NCBI GenBank assembly: GCA_900491605.1
Contig: UESW01003835.1
Span: 1,113,311-1,177,310, forward strand
Length of the DNA: 64,000 bases
Direction: 5' to 3'
Source: Calamus simplicifolius
Lineage: Eukaryota; Streptophyta; Magnoliopsida; Arecales; Arecaceae
Shown here piece by piece: positions 11,860 to 24,001 of the stretch. Within the stretch, counting starts at the first letter, position 1. Every line of letters starts with the position of its first letter. The notes below the pieces were generated by a model. The model saw nothing but the letters and a program-made list of their open reading frames with translations, searched no databases and was not told the origin of the DNA. Both the position numbers and the translations under genes were made by a program.

Positions 11860-14108
11860 TGTCATGCCCTAGATCCAAAAATTTGAGCTAGGGTGACAAC
11901 CCGCCGCATGCCGAGCATGCAAGGCGTCCCGAATTATGACACATAAATCACTATAAGGTAATAATTATAAATATTCAATCCAAATCCATAACTTAATACA
12001 AACCATAACTATAAGGTTTGGGCTACAAGCCCTACACACAAACACCACCGGGGTTGCATCAACATGATGGATCTAATTTATTTTAATAGAAGCTCCATCA
12101 ACCCCATAATTCCTTCTTCAATCCTGTGGCTCTGAAAAACATTGTGAGATTTACATGAGCTCACACTCAATAAGTAAGCCTATTATAATGTAATATAATC
12201 ATATATCATTTCAAGATATTATCTTATCAGTTCAAGATATTATCAAATTATATTTACATGAAAAAGCTTTCAATTTCAAATACATTTATCATGTTATCAG
12301 AACATGTATATCATCAGCTCAAAATAATTTGGACGCTTAATTATACAATAAATGCCGAAATATGCAATGTAAACAAACCTACTGTATTAATATAATCACT
12401 GTTTTTCTTATGTGTTCCATGATCCTACAACACCCAACAGGTGTATCACTCTTAAATGTCCCCTAAGAGGAAGGGTCCTGGTACCAGCGTTATGCCATGT
12501 GTCAAAACAATCACAACACACCCAACTGATGTGTGTCCTCCACATATCTTCCCCTGTGGAGGTGGGTCCCGTATCACTTGGTATTTCATATCATTTCACA
12601 TCATTCATATCATTCATATCATATGAGAACCGCGGTGACACATATAAGTATATCTCAATGTCATTATCATAATTGCATGTAACACATCATGCATCATCAT
12701 AAGCATAAACTTTCTACATCACATATACAGTGGTTTGTACATTATTAGCAATTGCATATAATTTATCTCAATAGTACCAACATATTTTGCAAGGTCAAAG
12801 TAATCATATTCTTCATATTTGCATATACATATAAAGCCATTTCTTGCAAAATATTACCAACAGTAATAATCATAGCAAATACTTATTTGTAAACTTATGG
12901 TACTATTTACTAATTCAAAATAGTCAATATAAATGTAACTCCATTTTCTCATTTCATAAATATGCATACAGCTATAAATCCAAAGATTTATAAATTAAAT
13001 AATTTATGAAATTATGATAATTGGCTTACTTACCTCAGTACGCTAATCCCAAACTGTAAACCAGCTATTTGAACATCTGGGTACCTACAGCATCATTTTA
13101 CACAATTAGGTCTCTAAAATTTGAATAATAAAGTGTCCCTTAACTTCTACCCAAACTAATCCTGGGCCCAACTTTGGGCTTGAATATTTCTCAATATATA
13201 TGTCCAAATGGGGAAATAAAAATACCCCAAGAAACTAGGATCAAAACTGATATAGGCCATATATTCTCTTTCCTAAACCCAGCCCCAAACAGAGCCCAAA
13301 AATTAGCTCAAAGGTGGCTCACGAGCTGGCCCAACAGGCCCAAAATCCAACAGCCCAGCTGGCCCGTTGCTCTCATCTTCCCTGCAGCTCCCCTGTTTCG
13401 GGTGAAACAGGGAAAAAATCACGTCGGCAGCCAGGGCCGCCGCCGGCCCCACTTGGGGGTGGTCCGGCCACCGATGACCGGCCCGGAGCCGGCCGCCGCC
13501 GCGGCCGAACACCCCCCTCTCTCTCTCTCCCACATTCTCTCTCTTTCTCTCTTTTAATCCACAGCGGCCTGTTATTGTGCCGGTGGCACAGCCGGACCTC
13601 CACCGGATGCACGCCCGGCACCGGTGGAGGTCACTGACCGTCGCTCAGGCCCGGCGAGGCGGCGAGCACACCGCCGGGCCTAAACCAAGAGCGGGAGCCA
13701 GTTCGGCTCCCGCCCAGGAGGAGGGCCTCCGGCCCCCTCCTCCTCTCTCTCCTCCGGTACCCCACCGGACACCGCCCCCAGTGCCGGTGGGGCTGCCGGC
13801 CAAGGCTCAGGCCCGGCGAGGCGACGGGCATGCCGCCGGGCCCGAACCAAGGTCGGCACAAGGACTGCTCCCTGTCACACATTCACTCAGCAATTCCCCC
13901 TTCTCACTGTGACGAAGTTTGGATAGAAGATTACCTAGAGAAGGCGTGCGCCAGGGTGAAGGAGGGAGTCACCCTCCATCTCCTTTTAATCTCCCATGTG
14001 ACGCCTCGGATCAAGAGAATCGGAGACTCAAACACTACACCGAGAGCATAAGCGTCTGCAAGAAAATTCCACTATCCAGACCCTAGTTCACATGAACCGG
14101 GTATTACA
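11860..14108 (-). mobile_element. Solo gypsy-type LTR, inverted (about 2.2 kb)
   Basis: Read on the minus strand it begins TGTAATACCCGG and ends CTAGGGCATGACA, the terminal style of Tekay/Del-type Ty3/gypsy LTRs. A purine-rich, promoter-like part and a GC-rich block (about 13280-13880 on the plus strand) lie in the first third in this orientation. No gag or pol sequence is attached. Flanking pentamers (ATCCC left, AACTC right) agree at only three of five places, so the target duplication is not confirmed and the ends may be off by a few bases. Confidence 0.6.
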
Positions 14109-15557
14109 AACTCCTTCATTAACCTTGTCATCTACTAGATTTGCCGCTTCTTGGTTTTAATGTTAAGTTCACTCCAGAACCACTTTTAACTTTTGGTTCA
14201 TTATTGATTACTTTCCATTATATTATGTGGTGAATCAAGTAGAATCTTCTATTTAAATTTATATGTCATATTCAGGTGATGGTGACAGAAACATGATTCT
14301 TCGAAGAGGCTTTTTCATTGCACCATCAGATTCTGCTGTGATTATTGCAGCTAATGCTCAGATAGCCATTCCTTACTTTAAAAATGGTCCCAAGGTAAAT
14401 TTTTGAAGCAGTGAATTTGCTATCAAGTATTTCTACTCTCACCTACTAATTACGAAATGTCCTTCAAGGTCTTGCTAGGTCCATGCCAGCTAGTGGTGCT
14501 CTTGATCGTGTTGCTGCAAAACTGAATCTTCCATTCTTTGAGGTTCTAAAGTCACTGGACTTGGTTTTGTCAGTTTCATTTGATTTTTAGAACTAGATAG
14601 CTTATTTGTTGGCTCATCAAAACTAATTCTAAGTCAAAACTTTCTGCATGGAGGTTCCTACTGGTTGGAAATTCTTTGTGAACTTGATGGAAACAGGATC
14701 TGCCACATTCACAACAAGGATGGCATATGGTATGTGGTGGTTCAGAAGAATTTTAGTGGAAATCAAATAGTTATGATCACTTTTTGAACACAACAAAAGC
14801 CGTCATGGGCATTATAACTATGTGAAGAGATTTAAGCTAGAACAAGTTAGGTGGATTAACTTGTTGCATTTTGTAAAATTTCTTAGCTTTTAAATTTGTT
14901 GTACTTACATCAATGCCTTATATTGGCATGTGTTTGTGCACTTAGTTTACTTAAATTATATTTGCTGAGTTATTTGCAGAAGTTTAATGTAAAAAATCTC
15001 TAATGTTGATTATGGTTAAGGTAATTTTGACTGTTTGCCAGGTTTTTGAATCTTGAAGCAATGAAACCTCTATGAATAGGACAGCATTGTATGTTTTCCT
15101 TGTCCTGTGATGCAATCCCTTACATCTCAATTGATTCAACTCTACTTTGCATAGCTGTTTTGGCTTGGCTTTCTATCATTGCTTACCAAAACAAGGGCAA
15201 GAAGTTTGGCGAGAAGTTGGTCTCCGTTGCAGATGTTGCTGAGGAGCACTGGGCAACTTTTGGCAGGAACTTCTTTTCTAGATATGATTATGAGGTAGCA
15301 TTAGTTGTGGAATTCAAGAGGCTTAATGAATAACATGGAGTCAGTGTTTCCATTTTCTATTGTGTCCAGCTGCAAGCCATGTCTTATTCCTGTCGTACAT
15401 GCAGTCCAATACTCATACGATGATCTGAAGCTAATGCTGCTGTTGTTCAGGAATGCGAGACAGATGGAGCCAATCAAATTTCGGAGTACCTGAGAGACCT
15501 AATTTCTAAAGCCCAATCTAGAGAAAAATATGGTAAGATTTTGTATGAATTTAATAA

Positions 15558-15570
15558 CACTACAAGAGAA
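15558..15570 (+). repeat. Left terminal inverted repeat of the CACTA element
   Basis: CACTACAAGA followed by (g)aaaa; preceded by the TAA duplication. It pairs with the complement of the right terminus. Confidence 0.9.
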
Positions 15571-15579
15571 AAAAAAAAT

Positions 15580-16270
15580 ATTGTGATGCCCAAATGCGTC
15601 GCTAATGCATCGCTAAACATGCTATTGCGATGCAATGACGGCGTTGCTCAGATGATCGTCGCAGTCTCAATTTGTCGCAATTGCGTCGCTTCACAGCGAC
15701 GCAGCAATGCGTCGCAATATTGCGACGTATCATAAATGCGTCGCTAATTTTAAAACTAATTTTTAATATTTAATATTATTATTAAATATTGCGACACATT
15801 TAAGGCGTCGTAATATGGCGATGCACTTGAATGCATCGTAATATTTAATAATAATATGTTAGATATAGTAGCGACGCAATTTGAGTCGCTAATGCGTCGC
15901 TAATGCGTCGCTAATTAATTTTTTTTAAAAATATTGCGACGCCAAGTCATTGCGTCGTAATATTTAATAATAATATTTTAGATATATTAGTGACTTAATG
16001 TGAGTCACTAATGCGTTGCTAATTAAATTTTTTTAAAAATATTGCGACGCCGGATCATTGCATCGTAATATTTAATAATAATATATTTTAGATATATTAG
16101 CGACGCAATTTCAGTCGCTAATGCATCGCTAATTAATTTTTTTAAAAATATTGTGACTCCAGGTCATTGCGTTGCAATATTTAATAATAATATTTTAAAA
16201 ATATTAGCGATGCAATTTCAGTCGCTAATGTGTCGCTAATTATTTTTTAAAAAAAATAAAATATTAAAAA
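15580..16270. repeat. Left subterminal repeats of the CACTA element
   Basis: Many direct and inverted copies of GCGTCGCTAAT and ATTGCGACGC, embedded in longer AT-rich units (TTTAATAATAATATTTTAGATATATTAG) of about 120 bp repeated near 15840, 15960, 16075 and 16190. In En/Spm such motifs are binding sites for the TNPA protein. Confidence 0.85.
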
Positions 16271-16428
16271 TTAAAACGGTTAATACAATTTCGTTACATT
16301 TAAATATTGATTGAAACATTCTTCACTCATATTGAATCCAAACAATAATCATTCATTTTCTAAAAATAATTAATATATTAAAATTTTGAAGTTTTCATGT
16401 ACAAAATATAAAAAGTAAAAAAAATACA

Positions 16429-17936
16429 TCAAGAATCCGTGCGATCACGTGGAGGCTGGGAACCCTGCGACAGGCGGCTAACCATATCCTGCAAATGACG
16501 CATCTGATCTCGCACGTCTGCAAGCTCCTGCTTATGGCCTCGCATACGCTGCTCGAACTCGTGCTCGACTTCCTGCCGAACCTCTTGACGAACGTCCTGC
16601 CGAACCTCCTCGTAATAGATCTCTGAATGTCGTCTAAACGCTCGGCAGGAATATCACCAGAATATCGCGAGCTGGAGGCCTGATGGAAAAAATATGCAGA
16701 AGCTCTAGTGCCCAGACCATAGACCCTGCGGTCTCGGGCTGGGCACCAACAGCCTCCAAAAATACACGTCGACTCTCCTCTGCTGAGAGTTCGACGGGCA
16801 TCTCCCCATCAGTGGAGTCGACCTGCGATGCCTGGGAGCGAAGCTCCTCGACTCGTGTCTTTGAATTATAAAATCAACAATAAATGAATCAATAAATTTC
16901 TCTAAATAAAATTTTAGAAATTAAACAGATACTACATAAAGCTAATTTCTTACCGCAACCTCCCATGATCGCGTATCGACCCAGGAACCGTCCCTCCTGG
17001 TGTGTGTCGCCCTGAATAGACGAAACTCACCAGGATCTCCGCCCTCCTGCTCAGACTATAACAATAAAAAAATTGATATTAAATATTTGTAAATAACTAA
17101 ATTAGTAATTAAATTATTTATGTTTTCTTACCATACGGCGTCTGTGCTCCTGAATCGAAATGGAGCCCGAAGTATGACGGGAGAGACCCGTGCCAGGACC
17201 GCCCCTCTCGGATCGGCGGTTCGTGCTGGCTGATGCGGACCTCCTGCGCCAGCCATCGGACTGCCAGGCCTGCTGCCACTCGTGCCAAATACCCTCTGGC
17301 ACATGCGCAGGACGCTGACCCGATGACCTCCAACGATGAAGCATGTCGGAGTATCGGCGTCCCGTAAGAGCCTCCCATGCTGCCCTAATGGCATCATGGC
17401 TGGCAGGGTCCCACGTAAACTTTTTCTGCATTAAAATAAACAGTTAGTTTCAGAATTTATTAAGATTAAAAAATTTTATATCAGTGATAAATTGTATTTA
17501 ATAAGTTTACCTGAAACTCAGAAAAATAAAACTCCCTCGTGGCTGCAGATACGTGGCGCCAATCGTAGCCACTGGGATCTGCACGCCTCTGAAATACGGA
17601 GCTGATGTGGCTGGATACATGATGCTGCTCAATAAATCTGTTAAAAAAATGCATGTTTATAAGTAATTGACTTAAAAATATAAACATATATTTTTAATTA
17701 GTATATACTTACAGCCCATGAGCATCCAGTCGAAGTACGGTGCGGCCGATAGTGGAAGAACTCTCGGAGGTATGTGCCGATCGGCTGGATGGTAATACCA
17801 ATGCAGGATCACCCGAAGGCTGTGCGATGTATGGAGATCCGAACTCTCCATCTCCAAAGCTCGTGTGATCTGATGCAGCAGGGCTACGTCCCTGCTCACT
17901 CCGTATGTCGTCGGTAGATCTACCTCTGCCCGTCAT
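16429..17936 (-). CDS. TNP1/TNPA-like CACTA accessory protein (Ptta/En/Spm family)
   Basis: Five plausible exons on the minus strand: 17713-17936 (start MTGRGRSTDDIR), 17511-17637, 17132-17425, 16954-17055 and 16429-16858, with GT/AG borders visible on that strand. The central exon (KFTWDPASHDAIRAAWEALTG ... YSDMLHRWR) and the fourth exon (GEFRLFRATHTRREGSWVD) match the 'plant transposase, Ptta/En/Spm' family. The last exon ends in a charged helix (EVRQDVRQEVRQEVEHEFEQ ... DMVSRL), likely a coiled coil for dimerisation. Family members bind the subterminal motifs and help transposition. I did not prove that the spliced frame is open throughout; exon ends are read by eye. Confidence 0.7.
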
Positions 17937-18040
17937 ACTGAAAATACTAAAGATTCATGCAATTAAATTACGATTAATGATTGACTATGTAAAAATTTAA
18001 CACATATAAAATAAAGTTGAAATTAAAAAATCCTCTATGT

Positions 18041-19527
18041 TTAATCGGTGTCATTTGTTTCGTGAAATGTTGGTTCAACATCTGATGCCGTATCGGACTG
18101 CAATTCAGTTTCATTATCATCGGAAGGAAACCGAACATTTGCATCCGCAATTTCTTGGACATCACCATTTGGATCTCTAAGTGATGTTTCAGGAGCCCTT
18201 GTGTCGTCCTCAATTGCATGCATTTCCATCTCATCCTCTTGAAATGCAGGGCACTCGGCTGATTGACTTGATGAACTCTCCTCTAATACGATTGTTGAAC
18301 GTGGGACGATTTTAGAAACAGCCCACCAATCTCGCTTGTCGTTGCGCAAACTTGGATATCCGCAGTAAAACACTTGCTGAGCTTGGGATGCAAGGATGAA
18401 TGGGCCATATTTCTGCAATCTTCGTCGATGGTTCACTTTAACCAAATTGTAGTCATTATGAACCCTTTTGCCCACAGGAACTGTCGGATCGAACCAATCG
18501 CAACAAATCAATACGGTTCGTTTCATAGGCCAACCGGGATATTCAACTTCAACCACCTCTACTAACTTTCGTAATAATCTTGCATATTTGCTCCAACACT
18601 TTCTCCTTTAACACACACGCTCCAGTTCTGCGTGCCTCTTGAAGCTACTAATCGTTCAATCTAAAATTTGTACCCATTAACAAAATAGCCAGTAGAGGTT
18701 GTTACGGTCTTCAATGGCCATTACGATAGACATTTAATGAAAATATTGTCAGTTGTGGACCATGGACCGTTTACCCATAAATTAATAAGCTATTCACAAC
18801 CAATTCAAAAAATAAAAGCCATTATTGAAATTGATTGAGTGATACTACTCACAAATTCATAAAACCAGTAAGCGAACCGTTTCTAACTTCTGCCCAATTG
18901 CAACTTGACTGATGTCGGGATTCATCTTGTCTATCACAATACATCCTTATGGGATGATAAGGATTAAAACTTATGTTAGCAATTAAATATTATGATATAT
19001 TGTAATTTAAATTAGAAGTTCCAATTAAGCATTGAAGTATACACTTACTCAATATATGGATCGACTTCTCTACAGTTCATTAGGATGTAATAATGTGCTG
19101 CATTATACTCCATATCGCTAAGATTTCTTGACTTCTGCCCCCAAAATGAATGGCCGATACCTTTAAAAATTGATATTCTACCGTCATTAGGTTCTCCTTC
19201 GTCCACACATACGTCATCGTTACGATCAAGATTTTGGCTCCTCGTGTGGACGTGACCCTCAAAGTAATGCAAGGCAAAAGCTGAAACTTCTTCGACCAAG
19301 TGTGCATTGCATATAGAACCTTCAACCCTTGCCTTATTACGCACATTATTTTTTAACATCTTAAGGTACATATATGTAAAGTTGAGACCAAAAATTAACC
19401 AATTTTCTTGCAATGAAATAATATTTGAAATGTCAACATGTCTTACTGATGTATATATTTACCTCTCGAAAGGATACATCCAGCGATACTGCACGGGACC
19501 AACAAAGTTAAAACTGATAAGCTAAAT
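18041..19527 (-). pseudogene. TNP2-like CACTA transposase, C-terminal part only
   Basis: Two conserved blocks are visible on the minus strand. 19045-19413 matches DUF4218 (YMYLKMLKNNVRNKARVEGS ... EEVSAFALHYFEG). 18041-18556 matches DUF4216 (VEVEYPGWPMKRTVLICCDW ... VFYCGYPSLR) and ends in an acidic tail. Both domains normally follow the catalytic Transposase_21 domain in TNP2/TNPD proteins. That domain would lie at higher coordinates, but copia element C interrupts the gene at 19528 and only subterminal repeats follow C. The catalytic part is therefore missing and this copy cannot move by itself. Confidence 0.8.
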
Positions 19528-20911
19528 TGTTGACCCAATTGTTGATTTTGATGATTAACAAAACTATTTGAGTATAACATTTGAAGTTACTAATAATTTT
19601 GATTAAGTTTTTCAGTTTATTATATGATTTATTAATCAAAATCATAAGACAAATCAAGTTCTAGTTCGAATCTAATGTCAAGGTAAGATTGCAGACATTA
19701 GAGTCGACACATGGAATCACAGAGTCGACTCCGGAAAATGGCACAGACTTAGAGTCGACTCCTGGACTGTTAGAGCTAACTCCAACAGAAAAGACAGAGC
19801 GATGATTTTTCTGGCCATGACTTAGAGTCGACTCCGGAACTGTTAGAGTCGACTCCAGAAGATTTTTGTGTCGACCCTAGAAAAGTCAGAGATCACTCCA
19901 GTTCAAGCGATTTGGGGATTTTTGATTTAGAGCCGACTCCAAAAAAGTTAGAGCCGACTCTAGAATGTCAGACGCGACTCCAGAACTGTCAGAACGACTC
20001 TAAACTTTACTTTTATCTTTTTAATTCCAACGGCTATTGCTATTTTTGGATCAATCCTTCTTACACTTGTTTCTAATGGATAGTTTTAAACTATTTATGG
20101 ATTAAACTGATCTATAAGAAGAGGTTTTGTTGCATCCGAAAAAGAGAGAGACAAAAAGAAAAGAATAGAGACAAATCTTTGAAATCCATCAGAAAAGAAA
20201 AGAGAAAAAATTCGAGAGGAAAAATTGTACTGATTCCCCAAAAGAAAAGAGAGAGATTCCAAGCTTTCATAGCTCCATTTTGAAGAAATCTCAAGAAAAG
20301 AAGCAAGCCCTAGTTTTCTGATCTTCGGAGCTTCAAGAGCATTCTAAAGGAAGATCCATCCAAGAGAAGAGAAGAAGCAAGTCACTAAGATCTGCAAATC
20401 AGGATTTGATTCCTATCTCTTTATTTCGTGTTTTATCATTGTATATTTGCTCATTGGAGGAGCCTTTATTTTGTAAAAACAATTATTGTTTGCTGGGTCA
20501 ATCGGAGTATTGATTCCTTTGAGGCTGTTAGCCTTGTGCAAGCAGTTTGCTTGTGGTGTAAGGTTTTGTGCTGGTGAGCCTTGAAAACCAGCTGGGTTTG
20601 TTGTGCACCCGGGAAAACAATAAGTTCGAGTTGTGAGCTTGCAAAACAACTCTACTGTAATCAGATTGATTATAGTATGGACCCAAGAGATACTTGAAAG
20701 TGGACGTAGGTATAGGTACACCGAACCACTATAAAATATCATGTGTTTATCGTGATTGTCTCATTATCTTTAATTCTCTATTTGTGCATACTCTGTTTTA
20801 ATATGTGCGAATCTAAGTTTTATTTCCGCTGGGGTTTATTTTTCAAAAGAGTTTAAATTTTTGAAAAAACCCAATTCACCCCCCCCTCTTGGGTTGCTAT
20901 CTGGACCAACA
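19528..20911 (+). repeat. 5' LTR of element C
   Basis: Runs from TGTTGACCCAATTG to CTGGACCAACA. It contains a stretch of about a dozen GAGTCGACTC-like decamers (19697-20005), a purine-rich stretch near 20140-20390, and the C-rich 'cccaattcaccccccc' block near the end. Confidence 0.93.
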
Positions 20912-20912
20912 A

Positions 20913-20925
20913 TTGGTATCAGAGC
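20913..20925 (+). other. Primer binding site of element C
   Basis: TTGGTATCAGAGC, one base past the 5' LTR. It is complementary to the 3' end of initiator methionine tRNA, the usual primer of plant copia elements. Confidence 0.95.
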
Positions 20926-20971
20926 TAGTGCTCATTCGATTTGATCTAACGATCAAGAGTCAAAGATCCAC

Positions 20972-23835
20972 ATGGCAACTCAAGCTAGTTCATCTTTTTT
21001 TGAAGGTCAATCTACAAATAGACCACCCTTGTTTAATGGATTAAACTATGGTTATTGGAAGGCTAGAATGAAAATTTTTATTCAAGCACTTGACTATGAT
21101 CTATGGAGCATTATAGTCAATGGACCACACACACCCACTGCTAGAGTTAATGGCATGGAGATTCCTAAACCGGAAATGGAATAGGATGAACATGATAAAA
21201 AATTGGCACAACTTAATGCCAAAGCAATGAATGTTTTATACTGCTCATTAGATGCAAATGAATTCAATCGTATATCTATTTGCATTTCTGCTAAGGAAAT
21301 CTGGGATAGACTTGAGGTTACCCATGAGGGAACAAATCAAGTCAAGAAATCCAAGATTAACATGCTAATTCATAAGTATGAATTGTTTAAGATGGATGCA
21401 TGTGAATCTATTACTGACATGTTTACAAGATTTACTGATATAGTTAATGGTTTAAAAAGCCTTGGTAAATTTTATGATAATTCTGATCTTGTGAGGAAGG
21501 TTTTACGTTCTTTGCCTAGGACTTGGGAAGCTAAAGTGACTGCAATACAAGAGGCAAAAGATCTAAGTACCCTACCCCTGGAAGAATTATTGGGATCCTT
21601 GATGACTCATGAGCTTCAAATTAAGCAACATGTTGATGATGATGAGTGTTGGCCCAGATGACAACCCAAGAGGGGGGGGGTGAATTGGGTTCTTTAAAAA
21701 ATTAGCCTTTTAAAATAGTTTGCTTAAGAAGAATGAAGGTAAAGACAATATAAATAAAAAGTGCAGGGAATAAAATAGAGATAGAGAAAGAGTCAATGAA
21801 AGCACTGCAAACACAAAGATTTTATAGTGGTTCGGTGTATCCAACACCTACGTCCACTCCCAAGATTCACTTGGGTCCACACTATAATCTTCCTTGATTA
21901 CAGCCGAGTTGTTTTACAAGCTCACAACTCAAACTTGTTGTTTTCCCGGGATCACAACGAACCCAGCTGGTTTTCCAGGCTCACTAGCACAAAAACCCTA
22001 ACACAAGCTATCCCAAGCTTGTACCGAGGTAAGACTACCTCCACTAGTTCAATCCCCCAGATTGAACTAGATACAAATAATAAAAATGTTGTTTTTCAAT
22101 TATAAAGCTCCTTAATGAGGAGATAATCAAATATAAGAATAACAAGGTTTAGAAAAGCCTGATTTATAGTTGGTTGGCTTTTGAGCTTTTCTTCTTTTCT
22201 TCTTTTCTTCTTCTCCTTGCTGGGTTGAATCAAGCCTCAACTCCGATTCTTCACAGTTGAAGCAGTTGAGAAGGGTTGAAAAGCAAGAAACGAATCCTTT
22301 TTCTCCAAGTTGGGAAATCCACCAAAACTTTGATTTGAATGCCTTGGATTCCTCTTGAGCTTTTTGGAGTGGAGTGGATTTGAGCTAGAAGGTATTCCTC
22401 TTGAGATTCAGGCTCTCTCTTTTTGGATTTTTGAAATGGGATTTTTCTATTTCCGAATTTTCTCTTTGTTTTTCCATTTTTTCTCTCTTCTTCTTTTTTT
22501 TGAATGATAGTCTTCCCTTTTTATAGATTTCTTTCAGACCATTTTTGGAAGAAAACTATCCGTTGGAGTGTACCTTGTAACAAAATATATCCGTTAGAAA
22601 TAAGGTAAAATAGAAATATTACTGTTAGAGCTGATCTAGCAATTTGATTTTTTATTCCAGGTGGGTTGGAGTCGACTCTAACTTTTCTGGAGTCGGCTCT
22701 AGCTCGAAGCACTTTAAAACGTTATTTCTGGAGTCATCTCTGACTTTTCTGGGGTCGACAAGAAACTTTTCTGGAGTCGACTCTAACTTACCCGGAGTCG
22801 ACTCTAGGTTGGGCCAGAAAAATTGACGTTCTGTTTCTTCTGTGAGAGTCGGCTCTAACAGTCTTGGAGTCGACTCTAACTTCCGTGCCAGATCCAGAGT
22901 CGGCTCTGTGATTCTCGGAGTCGACTCTAATGTTGCAATCTTACCTAGACATTAGATTCGATCCAGAACATGATGTAACTCCTGATTTTGATCATTCAAT
23001 AGACTTATAATCTGAAACACTTAATCAAAATCATTAGAGCCTCCATTAGTTATACTCAAATAGTTTTGTTAATCATCAAAATCATCAATTGGGTCAACAA
23101 TGAGTCAAAGAAGAAGAGGACTATGGCTCTTAAGATTTCTGAATATATGGAAGAGCCTCATGAATCTGAAGATGAAAGTGATGATGAGGACATCGCACTC
23201 ATCACAAGGAAATTTAAAAAATTCATGAAGAAGAAGAAGTTTGAAAAGAAAAAGCCCTTTGCAAGAAAAGATGAGGACAAGGGCAAAGAAAAAGAAGTTA
23301 TTTGTTTTGAATGTAAGAAGCCGGGTCATTTTAAATCTGAATGCCCACAACTAAAGAAAGGCACCCAAAATTCAAAAAGAAGGCAATGATGGCCACATGG
23401 AGTGATTCGGAAAGCTCAAGTTCCAAAGAGAAAGAAAAGAGTGAAATGGTCAATCTATGCTTCATGGCGGACAATGATGAGGCAAGTCCGAGTTTTCTTG
23501 ATGATTTTACTTTCGATGAATTGCATAGTGCTTTTTATGAATTAATGGATGATTTTGCAAATTTAAGTTCAAAGAACAAAAATCTGAAAAATCAAATGCA
23601 AAAACTATCCTTAGAAAATGAAAAGCATGTTGTAGAAAAAGAAGTTTTGATGAAAGAAAATGAAAGCTTGAAAAATGAAGTTGATAGACTTAAACCTATA
23701 GTTGATAAATTTACTTTGAGCTCTATCAAACTTAATATGATTTTGGACAATCAAAAAGCTGTCTTTGATAAAGCTGGATTAGAATATAATCCACTTAAAA
23801 AGCAAAAATCTTTGAAAAATATTTTTATATGCTGA
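20972..23835 (+). pseudogene. Copia gag of element C, interrupted
   Basis: The start MATQASSSFFEGQSTNRPPL is followed by FNGLNYGYWKARMKIFIQ, typical of the copia gag N-terminus. A TAG at 21182 breaks the frame. The main gag domain (AKEIWDRLEVTHEG ... LVRKVLRSLPRTWEAKVTAI) runs to 21646, where the inverted solo LTR is inserted. Gag resumes in the same frame at 23102 (ESKKKRTMALKIS). A CCHC zinc knuckle CFECKKPGHFKSEC lies at about 23305-23345. A frameshift near 23390 leads into a coiled-coil-like segment ending at 23835. Confidence 0.88.
21647..23099 (-). mobile_element. Inverted solo LTR of a C-related copia family, inside gag of C
   Basis: The minus-strand copy begins TGTTGACCCAATTGATG and ends CATCTGGGCCAACA, very like the LTRs of C but 1,453 bp long and clearly diverged. 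It is flanked by ATGAG at 21642-21646 and at 23100-23104, a perfect 5-bp target duplication. Removing it with one duplication joins the gag frame exactly. It also carries GAGTCGACTC-type palindromes (about 22670-22930). Confidence 0.95.
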
Positions 23836-24001
23836 AAAATCATCAAATATTACTTGTTTTAAATGTGAAAAAAGGACATAAATCTTATATGTGTAAATCT
23901 CCACATAATAAAAGAAAGATGATTTGGGTTCCCAAAGGAACAATATTTAATGCATCTAACCATGAAGGACCCAAGAAGGCTTGGGTACCTAAAATTAAGA
24001 C

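Noticed and set aside
13390..13560. CT-rich leader and GC-rich block as a host promoter
   Set aside because: The position inside an LTR with TG...CA-type ends explains the promoter-like look; no host exon follows.
13174..13912. Overlapping GC-rich frames on both strands encoding Pro/Ala/Gly-rich peptides
   Set aside because: They lie in the GC-rich part of an inverted solo LTR, show no family motif and no conserved start.
18374..18565. Plus-strand frame across the TNP2 region
   Set aside because: It is the complement of the DUF4216 coding sequence on the minus strand.
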